Shown piece after piece: positions 1 to 9,069 of a stretch of DNA of 64,000 nt. Below the pieces are notes generated by a model. The model had not been told where the DNA came from. It was given only the letters and a program-made list of their open reading frames with translations, and did not search any database. Source of the DNA: Citrobacter sp. Awk 4 (GTDB lineage Bacteria > Pseudomonadota > Gammaproteobacteria > Enterobacterales > Enterobacteriaceae); assembly GCF_028069725.1 (NCBI RefSeq), contig NZ_JANEWG010000010.1:50840-114839 (forward strand), given 5' to 3'. How positions within the stretch are numbered: position 1 is the stretch's first letter; every line of letters starts with the position of its first letter. A program made the position numbers and the translations under genes.

Positions 1-315
1 TAAACCTGCGGCACCCAGTACCGCAATGACAGAGGCAGTCTGAACCCCAACGCGCCCCAGTGCCGCAATTAGCGTAAAGGCGATAATACCGTAACGTACC
101 AGCGCAGAGAGAAAGTCAGCGACTGTCGAATCAATTTGGCGCGCGACCATCAGACGGTTCACAGTATTCGACACGATACGCGCCACGATCATCCCGACGA
201 TAATGATCGCGATAGCTGCAACGATGTTAACGGCATAACTCAGCAGTAATGCCTGGTTGCGAATCAGCCAGGTGCCTGCACCGTTAATGCTGTCGACAAC
301 ATTGAGATCTTCCAT
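1..315 (-). CDS. mscS: MscS small-conductance mechanosensitive channel (N-terminal part, runs off the left edge)
   Basis: Translating the reverse complement from the ATG at 315 gives an open frame through base 1, beginning [20 protein letters not shown], which matches the N-terminus of enterobacterial MscS (YggB). MscS is an inner-membrane heptameric channel that opens under membrane tension to release solutes on hypo-osmotic shock. The 105 codons present cover the periplasmic N-terminus, TM1 (rich in A, I and V at about residues 30-50), TM2 and the start of the pore helix TM3, with its Ala/Gly-rich stretch VIAVLGAAG at the window edge. The C-terminal vestibule lies outside. It follows fbaA on the same strand, separated by a strong terminator, so it is probably transcribed from its own promoter. 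The location next to fbaA is the normal enterobacterial one. Confidence 0.95.
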   Translation of the reverse strand, partial: MEDLNVVDSINGAGTWLIRNQALLLSYAVNIVAAIAIIIVGMIVARIVSNTVNRLMVARQIDSTVADFLSALVRYGIIAFTLIAALGRVGVQTASVIAVLGAAGL

Positions 316-454
316 TCACTATTCCTTTTTTGCTTACCCAAACGGGAAAATAAAGCCGGTCCCAAAAGACTGGCAGTCTGACAAGGGTAAACAAAAAAGA
401 CGAATTCTGCCAAATTGATCACATTTTTTGTACTGACAACATCCTGAATTCGCC

Positions 455-482
455 ATAAAAAAGGCCCGCAAAAGCGGGCCTT
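455..482 (-). terminator. Rho-independent terminator of the epd-pgk-fbaA unit
   Basis: A perfect 9-bp stem (AAGGCCCGC / GCGGGCCTT) with a four-base loop is followed on the minus strand by a run of T (bases 460-455). It lies 22 bases beyond the fbaA stop codon and separates fbaA from mscS. Confidence 0.9.
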
Positions 483-504
483 ATGTCATACAGAATAGCT
501 TACA

Positions 505-1584
505 TTACAGAACATTAACCGCGTTCAGTTCAGTGAAAGCCTGCTCGAGACGGGTGATCATGGTTGCCTGACCAGCACGCAGCCATACGCGCGGATCGTA
601 GTATTTCTTGTTCGGCTGATCTTCGCCTTTCGGGTTGCCCAATTGGCCCTGCAGGTAAGCTTCATTCGCTTTGTAGTAGTTCAGAACACCTTCCCAGGTC
701 GCCCATTGGGTGTCGGTATCGATGTTCATTTTCACTACGCCGTAGCTTACGGAGTCTTTGATTTCCTGAGCAGTAGAACCGGAACCGCCGTGGAAGACGA
801 AGTTCAGGCTGTTGTGCGGCAGGTTGTGTTTCTTAGAAACATAGTCCTGAGAATCGCGCAGGATGGTCGGAGTCAGAACCACGTTACCTGGTTTGTAGAC
901 ACCGTGTACGTTACCGAAGGAAGCGGCGATGGTGAAACGCGGGCTGATTTTGCTCAGCTCGGTGTATGCGTAATCAACGTCTTCCGGCTGGGTGTACAGT
1001 GCAGAAGCGTCCATGTGGCTGTTGTCCACGCCATCTTCTTCACCACCGGTGCAACCCAGTTCGATTTCCAGGGTCATGCCGATTTTGGACATGCGCGCCA
1101 GGTATTTGGAGCAGATTTCGATGTTCTCTTCCAGAGACTCTTCAGACAGGTCGATCATGTGAGAAGAGAACAGCGGCTTGCCGGTAGCAGCAAAGTGTTT
1201 TTCACCCGCGTCCAGCAGACCGTCGATCCACGGCAGCAGTTTCTTCGCGCAGTGGTCAGTGTGCAGGATAACCGGAACACCGTAGTGTTCAGCCATCTGA
1301 TGAACGTGATGCGCACCAGAGATAGCACCCAGGATTGCTGCGCCCTGAGGAATGTCAGACTTCACGCCTTTACCCGCGATGAAGGAAGCACCACCGTTAG
1401 AGAACTGAACGATAACCGGCGCTTTTACTTTTGCAGCGGTTTCCAGAACGGCGTTGATGGAGTCGGTACCGACGCAGTTAACTGCTGGCAGAGCGAAGTT
1501 GTTTTCTTTTGCTACCTGGAACACTTTCTGTACGTCATCACCAGTGATTACGCCTGGTTTTACGAAATCAAAAATTTTAGACAT
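505..1584 (-). CDS. fbaA: Class II fructose-bisphosphate aldolase
   Basis: This 359-residue protein has the full family length. It cleaves fructose 1,6-bisphosphate to glyceraldehyde 3-phosphate and dihydroxyacetone phosphate in the cytosol, using zinc. Visible class II motifs are HTDHCAKK at residues 108-115 (catalytic Asp and a zinc His), the ELGCTGGEED loop near 175-185, and the phosphate-binding VFHGGSGS near 263-270. Class I lysine chemistry is not expected. It is the last gene of the epd-pgk-fbaA cluster, 92 bases after pgk. A hairpin lies in that gap, and in E. coli fbaA also has a promoter within pgk (known for the relative, not tested here). The sequence is nearly identical to the E. 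coli enzyme apart from the extreme C-terminus. Confidence 0.98.
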   Translation of the reverse strand: MSKIFDFVKPGVITGDDVQKVFQVAKENNFALPAVNCVGTDSINAVLETAAKVKAPVIVQFSNGGASFIAGKGVKSDIPQGAAILGAISGAHHVHQMAEHYGVPVILHTDHCAKKLLPWIDGLLDAGEKHFAATGKPLFSSHMIDLSEESLEENIEICSKYLARMSKIGMTLEIELGCTGGEEDGVDNSHMDASALYTQPEDVDYAYTELSKISPRFTIAASFGNVHGVYKPGNVVLTPTILRDSQDYVSKKHNLPHNSLNFVFHGGSGSTAQEIKDSVSYGVVKMNIDTDTQWATWEGVLNYYKANEAYLQGQLGNPKGEDQPNKKYYDPRVWLRAGQATMITRLEQAFTELNAVNVL

Positions 1585-1649
1585 GTTTCGTTGTCCTGTA
1601 TCGTCGGGCCTTAGAAAATGGTGCGTGCTTGCGAAGCGCGCTGAAAATT

Positions 1650-1667
1650 GGGCAGGTTTCCCTGCCC
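1650..1667 (-). terminator. Intercistronic hairpin between pgk and fbaA
   Basis: A perfect 7-bp stem (GGGCAGG / CCTGCCC, loop of four) lies 10 bases after the pgk stop. The following minus-strand bases are AATTTTCAG, a poor U tract, so it is more likely a partial terminator or an mRNA-stabilising or processing hairpin than a full terminator. Confidence 0.5.
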
Positions 1668-1676
1668 TTAAATGAC

Positions 1677-2840
1677 TTACTTCTTAGCGCGCTCTTCGAG
1701 CATTGCTACTGCCGGCAGAACTTTGCCTTCCACGAATTCGAGGAACGCGCCGCCGCCAGTGGAAATGTAGGAGATCTTGTCGGAAATACCGAACAGATCG
1801 ATAGCTGCCAGAGTGTCACCGCCGCCAGCGATGGAGAATGCTTCGCTGTCTGCAATGGCGTTAGCAACGATTTCAGTGCCTTTACGGAAGTTCGGGAATT
1901 CAAACACGCCCACCGGACCGTTCCACAGAATGGTTTTTGCATTCTTCAGGATTTCAGCCAGTTGCTGTGCAGAAGCATCACCGATATCCAGGATCTGCTC
2001 GTCTTCTTTAACGTCAGCAACAGATTTCAGGGTAGCAGCTGCAGATTCAGAGAACTCAGTCGCCACGCGAACGTCAGTCGGAACCGGGATGTCACAGGTG
2101 GTCAGCAGACGTTTTGCTTCATCAACCAGGTCAGCTTCGTACAGGGATTTGCCGACGTTGTGGCCTTGAGCAGCAACGAAGGTGTTCGCGATACCACCGC
2201 CAACAATCAGCTGGTCAGCGATTTTTGACAGAGAGTCCAGAACGGTCAGTTTGGTAGAAACTTTAGAACCACCGACGATAGCCACCATCGGGCGAGCCGG
2301 TTCTTTCAGGGCTTTGCCCAGCGCGTCCAGTTCAGCGGCCAGCAGCGGGCCTGCGCACGCTACGTCTGCGAATTTACCGATACCGTGAGTAGAAGCCTGT
2401 GCACGGTGTGCAGTACCGAAAGCGTCCATGACGAATACATCGCACAGTGCGGCATATTTTTTGGACAGCGCTTCGTCGTCTTTCTTCTCGCCTTTGTTGA
2501 AGCGAACGTTTTCCAGAACCACCAGCTCACCGGCAGCCACTTCAACACCGTCCAGGTAATCTTTAACCAGGCGTACTGGAGCAGACAGTTTGTCTTTCAG
2601 GTAGTTAACGACCGGCAGCAGAGAGAATTCTTCGTTGTACTCGCCTTCGGTAGGACGACCCAGGTGGGAAGTGACCATCACTTTTGCACCCTGCTTCAGG
2701 GCCAGTTCGATGGTTGGCAGGGAAGCACGGATACGCGCGTCGCTGGTTACTTTCCCTTCTTTAACTGGTACGTTCAGATCCGCACGGATAAAAACACGTT
2801 TACCAGCAAGATCCAGATCGGTCATCTTAATTACAGACAT
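1677..2840 (-). CDS. pgk: Phosphoglycerate kinase
   Basis: This 387-residue cytosolic enzyme has the usual bacterial length. It transfers phosphate from 1,3-bisphosphoglycerate to ADP in glycolysis and runs in reverse in gluconeogenesis. The N-terminal substrate domain shows the signature [11 protein letters not shown] near residues 15-25 and the basic-patch motif [10 protein letters not shown] near 58-67. The C-terminal nucleotide domain has GGSKVSTK near 190 and the conserved GGGDTLAAI and [10 protein letters not shown] segments near 340-370. It sits 48 bases downstream of epd on the same strand, forming the known epd-pgk transcription unit, so the Cra and CRP sites upstream of epd should govern it too. 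Nothing unusual is seen. Confidence 0.98.
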   Translation of the reverse strand: MSVIKMTDLDLAGKRVFIRADLNVPVKEGKVTSDARIRASLPTIELALKQGAKVMVTSHLGRPTEGEYNEEFSLLPVVNYLKDKLSAPVRLVKDYLDGVEVAAGELVVLENVRFNKGEKKDDEALSKKYAALCDVFVMDAFGTAHRAQASTHGIGKFADVACAGPLLAAELDALGKALKEPARPMVAIVGGSKVSTKLTVLDSLSKIADQLIVGGGIANTFVAAQGHNVGKSLYEADLVDEAKRLLTTCDIPVPTDVRVATEFSESAAATLKSVADVKEDEQILDIGDASAQQLAEILKNAKTILWNGPVGVFEFPNFRKGTEIVANAIADSEAFSIAGGGDTLAAIDLFGISDKISYISTGGGAFLEFVEGKVLPAVAMLEERAKK

Positions 2841-2888
2841 GGTGAATCCTCTCGTTGATTCTTAAAGTTTTGCAAGCGCTCACGCGCC

Positions 2889-3908
2889 TTACCTGAAACC
2901 AATAGCAGCCATCGCTAACGTCGTGTCGAGCATCCGATTAGCAAAGCCCCATTCATTATCGCACCAGACCAGAGTCTTAATCAGGTGCGCACCACTCACG
3001 CGTGTTTGAGTCCCATCGACGATGGCACTGTGCGGGTCGTGGTTAAAATCTATCGAGACCAACGGTAATTCCGTATAGTCAACTATACCATGAAATGCAC
3101 CTTGTGCTGATTTTTGCAGCAACTGATTGACTTCATTGGCTTTTACTGGTTTTTTCACCGTCACGCTTAAGTCGATCGCCGTCACATTTATGGTCGGAAC
3201 GCGAACAGCAATCGCTTCAAATCTATCGTTGAATTGCGGAAAAATTCGCGTAATACCGGCGGACAGTTTGGTATCCACCGGAATAATCGACTGGCTAGCG
3301 GCGCGCGTACGCCGCAGGTCAGGATGATACGCATCAATCACCTGCTGGTCGTGCATAGCCGAGTGGATCGTGGTGACGGTTCCGGACTCAATACCATAAG
3401 CATCATCCAACAACTTGATGACCGGAATAATGCAATTAGTCGTACAGGAGGCATTCGAGACAATACGGTGTTCTGCCCGCAACTGTTCCTGATTCACGCC
3501 AAATACCACGGTGGCGTCGAGATCGTTGCTGCCAGGATGTGAAAAGAGCACTTTCTTTGCGCCAGCGGCGATATGTGCCTCGCCATGCTCGCGGTTGCCG
3601 TAGACGCCAGTGCAATCCAGCACAATATCAACACCCAGTTCACGCCAGGGAAGCGCGTCGAGAGTCCGTTCGTGCAAAATGCGAATAGCATCTTCACCGA
3701 CGATGAGTTGATCGCGCTCCTGGCGAACATCCCATGCAAAACGTCCATGGCTGGTGTCATATTTCAACAAATGCGCCATGCCCGCAGCATCCGCCAGCTC
3801 GTTGATTGCCACCACGGTGATTTCCGCCCGACGTCCGGATTCATACAAAGCACGAACCACATTACGCCCGATGCGACCAAAGCCATTAATCGCTACGCGT
3901 ACGGTCAT
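2889..3908 (-). CDS. epd: D-erythrose-4-phosphate dehydrogenase
   Basis: This 339-residue GAPDH-family enzyme oxidises erythrose 4-phosphate to 4-phosphoerythronate with NAD, a step of the DXP-dependent pyridoxal phosphate (vitamin B6) route. It shows the Rossmann motif NGFGRIGR at residues 8-15 and the catalytic cysteine in SNASCTTNC near 155, plus the C-terminal [12 protein letters not shown] motif. The [14 protein letters not shown] segment and overall identity to E. coli Epd (same 339-residue length) separate it from GapA. It leads the epd-pgk-fbaA cluster. A Cra palindrome and a CRP-type site lie 120-210 bases upstream, as expected for this carbon-regulated operon. Confidence 0.97.
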   Translation of the reverse strand: MTVRVAINGFGRIGRNVVRALYESGRRAEITVVAINELADAAGMAHLLKYDTSHGRFAWDVRQERDQLIVGEDAIRILHERTLDALPWRELGVDIVLDCTGVYGNREHGEAHIAAGAKKVLFSHPGSNDLDATVVFGVNQEQLRAEHRIVSNASCTTNCIIPVIKLLDDAYGIESGTVTTIHSAMHDQQVIDAYHPDLRRTRAASQSIIPVDTKLSAGITRIFPQFNDRFEAIAVRVPTINVTAIDLSVTVKKPVKANEVNQLLQKSAQGAFHGIVDYTELPLVSIDFNHDPHSAIVDGTQTRVSGAHLIKTLVWCDNEWGFANRMLDTTLAMAAIGFR

Positions 3909-4029
3909 AGGTCTCCTGCAAGGCTATCCCGATTCAAATGAGGCTGACAGAGTAATCCAGCAAATCGTCGAGGAAAACCTTACCTGTCGCAAACTGCGAC
4001 TGATTGATTATTTGTCGAACATTTAATCG

Positions 4030-4045
4030 ACTGAAACGCTTCAGC
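4030..4045 (-). promoter_or_regulatory. Cra (FruR) operator upstream of epd
   Basis: CTGAAACGCTTCAG at 4031-4044 is a near-perfect match to the Cra consensus (TGAAACG half plus its reversed half). It lies about 125 bases before the epd start codon. Cra control of epd-pgk is established in E. coli. Presence is read directly; function is inferred from position. Confidence 0.75.
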
Positions 4046-4102
4046 TAGAATAAGCGAAACGAGGAATAAAAGGAATGATTGTCCAGCCAAAGAACGCAGT
4101 TA

Positions 4103-4118
4103 TCTGACTTACGTCACA
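4103..4118 (-). promoter_or_regulatory. CRP-type site upstream of epd
   Basis: TCTGA-N6-TCACA (9 of 10 conserved bases of the TGTGA-N6-TCACA consensus) lies about 200 bases before the epd start and 60 bases upstream of the Cra palindrome. The arrangement fits dual carbon control of epd-pgk. The rest of 4119-4388 holds no convincing gene. Confidence 0.55.
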
Positions 4119-4388
4119 TTTCGGCACCCACACACGTCGGTTTTATTCCATATTCCAGAATTGCGAATAAGCGTAGCAAGATCTTTTCGTTGTCGCGTTA
4201 GCAATCCTGATTTATATCAGGAAGCGCAGCCACCAGCGTCTATGTTTTCAGCGTTACGTCCGAGTCTCAAAGTCCCCCAAAATATGACGACAACTCATCT
4301 CCCATCGTCTGAAGCACGGTTTTATGCGCTTCGTTTGCTTCCCGGTCCGGAAGTCTTCACACAGTGACATGCGTTTATCAATCAACAC

Positions 4389-4812
4389 CAGCTGCGAGTA
4401 ATGGCCGGGTTACTCTCCCCGTCATCCGCCTCCGTCCTCCTGCAGGGAAGACTGATTGCGCAACTGAAAAACCGGGAACGCGCCAAAGCGCCCGGCGTCC
4501 TGTTTCAGGAGGCCGAAAACCAACGGTTTCACAGCAAGGTGTCAGCCGAAGTTGCGCAACGCAGCGCCGTATGGTCGCTGTTGCAAGCCTTGAGGCAATG
4601 GCTCCTGCCATTCTGATGCTTGAGAACCCCGCCGGGACTTTGACGCGCACTGGCTGGCCGTCTTCGAAAACTGGCTCGCAGTTTGCCGCCAGCGGGGAGC
4701 GAGCGTGGTGGCGATTAGCCATGACGCAGCATTTACACAGCGTCACTTTCCACGTGTGGTTCGCCTTGAACAAGGTTATTTGTTAACCCCATCCCCGTTA
4801 TCTTTCTCCTGA
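4389..4812 (+). pseudogene. Remnant of an ECF/cobalt-type ABC transporter ATPase (CbiO-like), frameshifted and missing its core motifs
   Basis: No intact ORF exists, but three reading frames read in series reconstruct the ATPase. First is QLRVMAGLLSPSSASVLLQG (from 4389), continuing through GVLFQEAENQRFHSKVSAEV. After a jump comes QRRMVAVASLEAMAPAILML (about 4560-4620) and, after another frameshift near 4635, DFDAHWLAVFENWLA and VVAISHDAAFTQRHFPRVVR, to a stop at 4812. The Q-loop and H-loop (ISHD) survive. No Walker A is seen, the LSGGQ signature is deleted, and Walker B reads LMLENP instead of a D-E pair. Some relatives (Salmonella, from memory) carry cobalt-type ABC transporter genes between epd and tktA. 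No permease or substrate-binding partner is left here, so this is the decayed end of that operon. Confidence 0.8.
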
Positions 4813-4818
4813 GTGCTC

Positions 4819-4848
4819 AAAAAAAACGGGCCGCCTGAGCGACCCGTT
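4819..4848 (-). terminator. Rho-independent terminator of tktA
   Basis: Stem AACGGGTCGC / GCGGCCCGTT (one mismatch) with a short TCAG loop is followed on the minus strand by eight T residues (4826-4819). It begins about 20 bases beyond the tktA stop. Confidence 0.9.
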
Positions 4849-4867
4849 TTTAACGAAAACAACGTAA

Positions 4868-6859
4868 TTACAGCAGCGCTTTTGCTTTTGCAACTACGTT
4901 ATCAACGGTGAAGCCGAACTCTTCGAACAGCAGCTCTGCAGGAGCAGACTCACCGAAGGTGGTCATGCCGACGATGGCACCGTTCAGGCCCACATATTTG
5001 AACCAGTAGTCTGCGATACCCGCTTCCACAGCAACACGTGCGGATACGGCTTTCGGCAGTACGGACTCACGGTAAGCGGCATCCTGCTTGTCGAACGCGT
5101 CGGTAGACGGCATGGAAACCACGCGCGCCTTAACGCCTTCTGCAGACAGTTTGTCCCATGCGGCCACGGCCAGCTCAACTTCAGAACCGGTGGCGATAAG
5201 GATCAGCTCAGGCTGGCCCGCGCAATCTTTCAGCACATAACCACCACGAGCGATGTTCGCCAGTTGCTCAGCAGTACGATCCTGCTGCGCCAGGTTCTGA
5301 CGGGAAAGGATCAGAGCGGTCGGGCCGTCCTGACGCTCAACGCCATATTTCCACGCTACTGCGGATTCAACCTGGTCACACGGACGCCATGTGGACATGT
5401 TCGGCGTGACGCGCAGAGAAGCCACCTGCTCTACCGGCTGGTGAGTCGGGCCATCTTCGCCCAGACCGATGGAGTCGTGGGTGTAGACCATTACCTGACG
5501 CTGTTTCATCAGCGCAGCCATACGTACGGCATTACGTGCGTATTCAACGAACATCAGGAAGGTCGAGGTGTACGGCAGGAAACCGCCGTGCAGGGAGATA
5601 CCGTTGGCAATCGCGGTCATACCGAATTCACGTACACCGTAATGGATGTAGTTACCGGCAGTATCTTCGTTGATAGCCTTAGAACCAGACCACAGGGTCA
5701 GGTTAGACGGTGCCAGGTCAGCGGAGCCGCCGAGGAATTCTGGGAGCAGCGGACCAAATGCTTCGATCGCATTCTGAGACGCTTTACGGCTGGCGATTTT
5801 GGACGGGTTAGCCTGCAGTTTAGCGATGAATTCGTTCGCTTTCGCGTCGAAGTCAGACGGCATTTCGCCTTTCATACGACGGGTGAATTCAGCAGCTTCC
5901 TGCGGGAAGGCTTTCGCGTAAGCGGCGAATTTTTCGTTCCATGCGGATTCTTTCGCCTGGCCTGCTTCTTTGGCATCCCACTGCGCGTAGATTTCAGACG
6001 GGATTTCGAACGGCGCGTATTTCCAGCCCAGTTGCTCACGGGTCAGTGCAATTTCTGCATCGCCCAGCGGCGCACCGTGGGAATCGTGCGTACCGGCTTT
6101 GTTCGGAGAACCGAAACCGATGATGGTTTTGCACATTAGCAGGGACGGCTTGTCGGTTACCGCACGCGCTTCTTCTACTGCGCGTTTAATCGCTTGTGCA
6201 TCATGGCCATCAACACCACGCACCACGTGCCAGCCGTAGGCTTCGAAACGCTTAGCGGTATCGTCGGTGAACCAGCCTTCAACATGACCATCGATAGAGA
6301 TGCCGTTGTCGTCATAGAACGCGACCAGTTTACCCAGTTTCAGCGTACCGGCCAGGGAACATACCTCATGAGAGATACCTTCCATCATGCAGCCGTCACC
6401 CATGAATGCATAGGTGAAGTGGTCAACGATGTCGTGACCCGGGCGGTTGAACTGCGCCGCCAGCGTTTTTTCTGCGATAGCCATACCGACTGCATTAGCA
6501 ATACCCTGACCCAGCGGACCGGTGGTGGTTTCAACACCCGCGGTGTAACCCACTTCCGGGTGACCCGGGGTTTTGGAATGCAACTGACGGAAGTTCTGCA
6601 GCTCAGACATCGGCAGGTCATAACCGGTGAGGTGCAGCAGGCTGTAAATCAGCATGGAGCCGTGGCCGTTAGACAGCACGAAGCGGTCACGGTCAGCCCA
6701 GGCCGGGTTCTGCGGGTTGTGATTCAGGAAATCACGCCACAGGACTTCGGCAATGTCAGCCATACCCATAGGGGCACCCGGATGACCGGATTTGGCTTTC
6801 TGTACTGCGTCCATGCTCAGCGCACGAATAGCATTGGCAAGCTCTTTACGTGAGGACAT
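4868..6859 (-). CDS. tktA: Transketolase 1
   Basis: This 663-residue, thiamine diphosphate-dependent cytosolic enzyme moves two-carbon ketol units between pentose-phosphate sugars, linking to glycolysis and supplying erythrose 4-phosphate (the Epd substrate). The start at 6859 gives [20 protein letters not shown], the family N-terminus; a frame open for ten more codons upstream is not used in relatives. Motifs are SGHPGAPMG near residue 25, the GDGCMMEG...DDNGIS thiamine-binding segment near 155-185, and the central [18 protein letters not shown] motif near 470. The divergent neighbour is loiP, with a 281-base shared upstream region. Length and sequence match E. coli TktA. Confidence 0.98.
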   Translation of the reverse strand: MSSRKELANAIRALSMDAVQKAKSGHPGAPMGMADIAEVLWRDFLNHNPQNPAWADRDRFVLSNGHGSMLIYSLLHLTGYDLPMSELQNFRQLHSKTPGHPEVGYTAGVETTTGPLGQGIANAVGMAIAEKTLAAQFNRPGHDIVDHFTYAFMGDGCMMEGISHEVCSLAGTLKLGKLVAFYDDNGISIDGHVEGWFTDDTAKRFEAYGWHVVRGVDGHDAQAIKRAVEEARAVTDKPSLLMCKTIIGFGSPNKAGTHDSHGAPLGDAEIALTREQLGWKYAPFEIPSEIYAQWDAKEAGQAKESAWNEKFAAYAKAFPQEAAEFTRRMKGEMPSDFDAKANEFIAKLQANPSKIASRKASQNAIEAFGPLLPEFLGGSADLAPSNLTLWSGSKAINEDTAGNYIHYGVREFGMTAIANGISLHGGFLPYTSTFLMFVEYARNAVRMAALMKQRQVMVYTHDSIGLGEDGPTHQPVEQVASLRVTPNMSTWRPCDQVESAVAWKYGVERQDGPTALILSRQNLAQQDRTAEQLANIARGGYVLKDCAGQPELILIATGSEVELAVAAWDKLSAEGVKARVVSMPSTDAFDKQDAAYRESVLPKAVSARVAVEAGIADYWFKYVGLNGAIVGMTTFGESAPAELLFEEFGFTVDNVVAKAKALL

Positions 6860-7140
6860 TTTGACTCCAGATCGGATGATGAAGGCCATACCCTTAACGA
6901 CTTGACGACCGCGCGTTTTGGGCTACGCCGGAAAAAAGTGCCAACAATGTAACCCAAGCCGCGTGCCATGTACATGGAGCATCCTTTTGCCGCTTCGGAA
7001 ATCTCCTGAACACGCGCGTAAGTTGCGCAATCTGCTCGCTCATTTATATGAATTCTCTTTATACTTTGTCTAAATTCCCTGCTCTTCAATCGCGGGTAAT
7101 TTTAGATGATGGCAATAATCATTAACGTGGAATAATCACA

Positions 7141-7899
7141 ATGAAAATTCGTTCTGCATTACTAGCCTGTGGAATTGCATTCGCTCTGACCGGTTGTCAG
7201 AACATGGATTCAGGCGGGCTGATGACGTCTGGTAGTGAAGCCTTACAGGCTTATAGCCTGAGTGATGCGCAGATCAAAACACTGAGCGACCAGGCATGTC
7301 AGGAGATGGACGGTAAAGCCACCATCGCGCCGGCCAGCAGTGAATACGCTAAACGTCTGAGCAAAATTGCTTCCGCGCTCGGTGACAACATCAACGGGCA
7401 GCCAGTGAACTACAAAGTGTACATGGCGAAAGACGTGAATGCGTTTGCGATGGCCAACGGCTGTATTCGTGTCTATAGCGGGCTGATGGATATGATGACC
7501 GACAACGAAGTCGAGGCGGTGATCGGGCACGAAATGGGGCACGTTGCGCTCGGCCACGTGAAGAAAGGGATGCAGGTTGCGCTGGGCACTAACGCCGTGC
7601 GCGTCGCCGCCGCATCGGCGGGCGGGATCGTCGGTAGCCTGTCACAATCGCAGTTGGGCGATCTTGGCGAAAAACTGGTGAACTCGCAGTTCTCCCAGCG
7701 CCAGGAGTCCGAAGCGGATGACTATTCATACGATCTGTTGCGTAAACGCGGGATTAATCCATTGGGGCTGGCCACCAGCTTTGAGAAACTGGCGAAGTTA
7801 GAAGCGGGCCGTCAAAGCTCAATGTTCGACGATCACCCTGCGTCTGCCGAACGTGCGCAACACATTCGCGATCGCATGTCGACGGACGGGATTAAGTAA
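7141..7899 (+). CDS. loiP: LoiP, outer-membrane M48-family metalloprotease lipoprotein
   Basis: This is a 252-residue lipoprotein. The signal sequence MKIRSALLACGIAFALTGC ends in the lipobox LTGC, giving lipidation at Cys19. A mature M48 zinc protease domain follows, with the catalytic motif HEMGH near residue 130 and the third zinc ligand in the downstream QESEADDYSYD segment. In E. coli, LoiP (YggG) acts in the outer membrane, is induced by low osmolarity and works with the BepA-type quality-control proteases. It is monocistronic: divergent from tktA and followed by a REP/BIME cluster before the convergent speB. Confidence 0.95.
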   Translation: MKIRSALLACGIAFALTGCQNMDSGGLMTSGSEALQAYSLSDAQIKTLSDQACQEMDGKATIAPASSEYAKRLSKIASALGDNINGQPVNYKVYMAKDVNAFAMANGCIRVYSGLMDMMTDNEVEAVIGHEMGHVALGHVKKGMQVALGTNAVRVAAASAGGIVGSLSQSQLGDLGEKLVNSQFSQRQESEADDYSYDLLRKRGINPLGLATSFEKLAKLEAGRQSSMFDDHPASAERAQHIRDRMSTDGIK

Positions 7900-7910
7900 C
7901 TCCTGAACTA

Positions 7911-7999
7911 TGCCGGATGGCGCCGTAATAACGCCTTATCCGGCCTACAAAACACACTGTCTGTAGGCCGGATTAGCGTCAGCGCCATCCGGCGCTACA
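7911..7999 (+). repeat. REP/BIME cluster between loiP and speB
   Basis: Two REP-type palindromes face each other: TGCCGGATGGCG...CTTATCCGGCCTAC at 7911-7948 and its inverted copy TGTAGGCCGGATTAGCG...CGCCATCCGGCG at 7962-7996. This is the standard bacterial interspersed mosaic element of enterobacteria. It occupies the whole convergent gap and probably protects the 3' ends of both messages. Confidence 0.9.
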
Positions 8000-8004
8000 A
8001 GCGA

Positions 8005-8925
8005 TTACTCGCCTTTCTTCGCCGCCTGAATATAGAGCATCTCTAACGCCAGGGTCGCCGCAGCCAGCGCGGTGATTTCAGACTGATCGTAGGCCGGAGC
8101 CACTTCGACCACGTCCATACCGACGATATTCAGATCTTTCAGACCGCGCACCAGCTTAATCGCGCGATCGGTGGTCAGACCGCCGATCACCGGAGTGCCG
8201 GTACCCGGCGCAAATGCCGGATCCAGCGCATCGATATCGAAAGTCAGATAAACCGGCATATCACCCACAATCTGTTTCACTTGGGCAATGATGTCGTCCA
8301 CGCCACGATCGTTGACCTGGCAGGCATCCAGCACGGTAAAACCATTGTCTTTGTCGAACTCGGTACGAATGCCGATCTGCACGGAGTGGTTCGGATCGAT
8401 CAGACCTTCGTTCGGCGCGGTAAAGAACATGGTGCCGTGATCAAATTCGCAGCCGTTAGCGTAGGTGTCGGTATGCGCATCAAAATGCACCAGCGCCATT
8501 TTACCGAAGTGCTTCGCGTGCGCGCGCAGCAGCGGCAGCGTCACGAAGTGGTCGCCACCGAAGGAGAGCATACGTTTACCGGCGGAAAGCAGCTTTTCTG
8601 CGTGCGCCTGTAATTTCTCACTCATTTCGCGGGCATCGCCAAACGCATACACCAGATCGCCGCAATCTACGACGTTCAGACGTTCGCGCATGTCGAAGTT
8701 CCACGGGAAGCGGTTGTGCTCCCAGGCCAGGTTGGTCGATACCTGACGGATCGCCGCCGGACCGTGACGACCGCCAGCACGACCAGACGTTGCCATATCA
8801 AACGGTACACCGGTAATCACCCAGTCGGCATCGCTGTCGTACGGCTGGAAGTTCATCGGAAGGCGTAAAAAACCAAACGCGTTAGATACCAGAGAGTTAT
8901 CGTACTGATGACCTAAAGTGCTCAT
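8005..8925 (-). CDS. speB: Agmatinase
   Basis: This 306-residue ureohydrolase converts agmatine to putrescine and urea in the cytosol, the second step of the arginine decarboxylase route to polyamines. The binuclear manganese ligands of the arginase family are visible: GGDH near 125, DAHTDTY near 150-156 and [18 protein letters not shown] near 228-245. It lies 144 bases downstream of speA on the same strand. A terminator hairpin lies in the gap, so it may be expressed both by read-through and from its own promoter. Full length compared with E. coli SpeB. Confidence 0.97.
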   Translation of the reverse strand: MSTLGHQYDNSLVSNAFGFLRLPMNFQPYDSDADWVITGVPFDMATSGRAGGRHGPAAIRQVSTNLAWEHNRFPWNFDMRERLNVVDCGDLVYAFGDAREMSEKLQAHAEKLLSAGKRMLSFGGDHFVTLPLLRAHAKHFGKMALVHFDAHTDTYANGCEFDHGTMFFTAPNEGLIDPNHSVQIGIRTEFDKDNGFTVLDACQVNDRGVDDIIAQVKQIVGDMPVYLTFDIDALDPAFAPGTGTPVIGGLTTDRAIKLVRGLKDLNIVGMDVVEVAPAYDQSEITALAAATLALEMLYIQAAKKGE

Positions 8926-8951
8926 GTCCTGACCTCTTATAAAATCACTGT

Positions 8952-8997
8952 AAAAAAAATCCCCTCCGCGTCGTTAGGCCCGACGAGGAAGGGATTG
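8952..8997 (-). terminator. Terminator between speA and speB
   Basis: On the minus strand an imperfect stem (AATCCC and TCGTCG pairing with CGACG and GGGATT, internal bulge) is followed by eight T residues (8959-8952). It lies about 70 bases past the speA stop and 27 bases before the speB start, so it should attenuate speA-speB read-through. Confidence 0.75.
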
Positions 8998-9069
8998 ATT
9001 TGCATATCACGTATTGGGCGTAATTATCGCCGTTAAATTGCTCAGGTTCAAGTTAACCTGACAGCAGCC

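Noticed and set aside
643..1614. 323-codon plus-strand ORF antisense to fbaA
   Set aside because: fbaA on the other strand is nearly identical to the E. coli enzyme; the antisense frame has no family resemblance and no start signals.
4378..4773. 131-codon minus-strand ORF between epd and tktA
   Set aside because: It is the reverse of the broken ABC ATPase, which explains this segment better on the plus strand.
5264..6139. 291-codon plus-strand ORF antisense to tktA
   Set aside because: Shadow frame of a highly expressed, codon-biased gene; no domain features.
6817..7089. 90-codon minus-strand ORF overlapping the tktA start
   Set aside because: It crosses the tktA ribosome site and promoter region in another frame and shows no conserved features.
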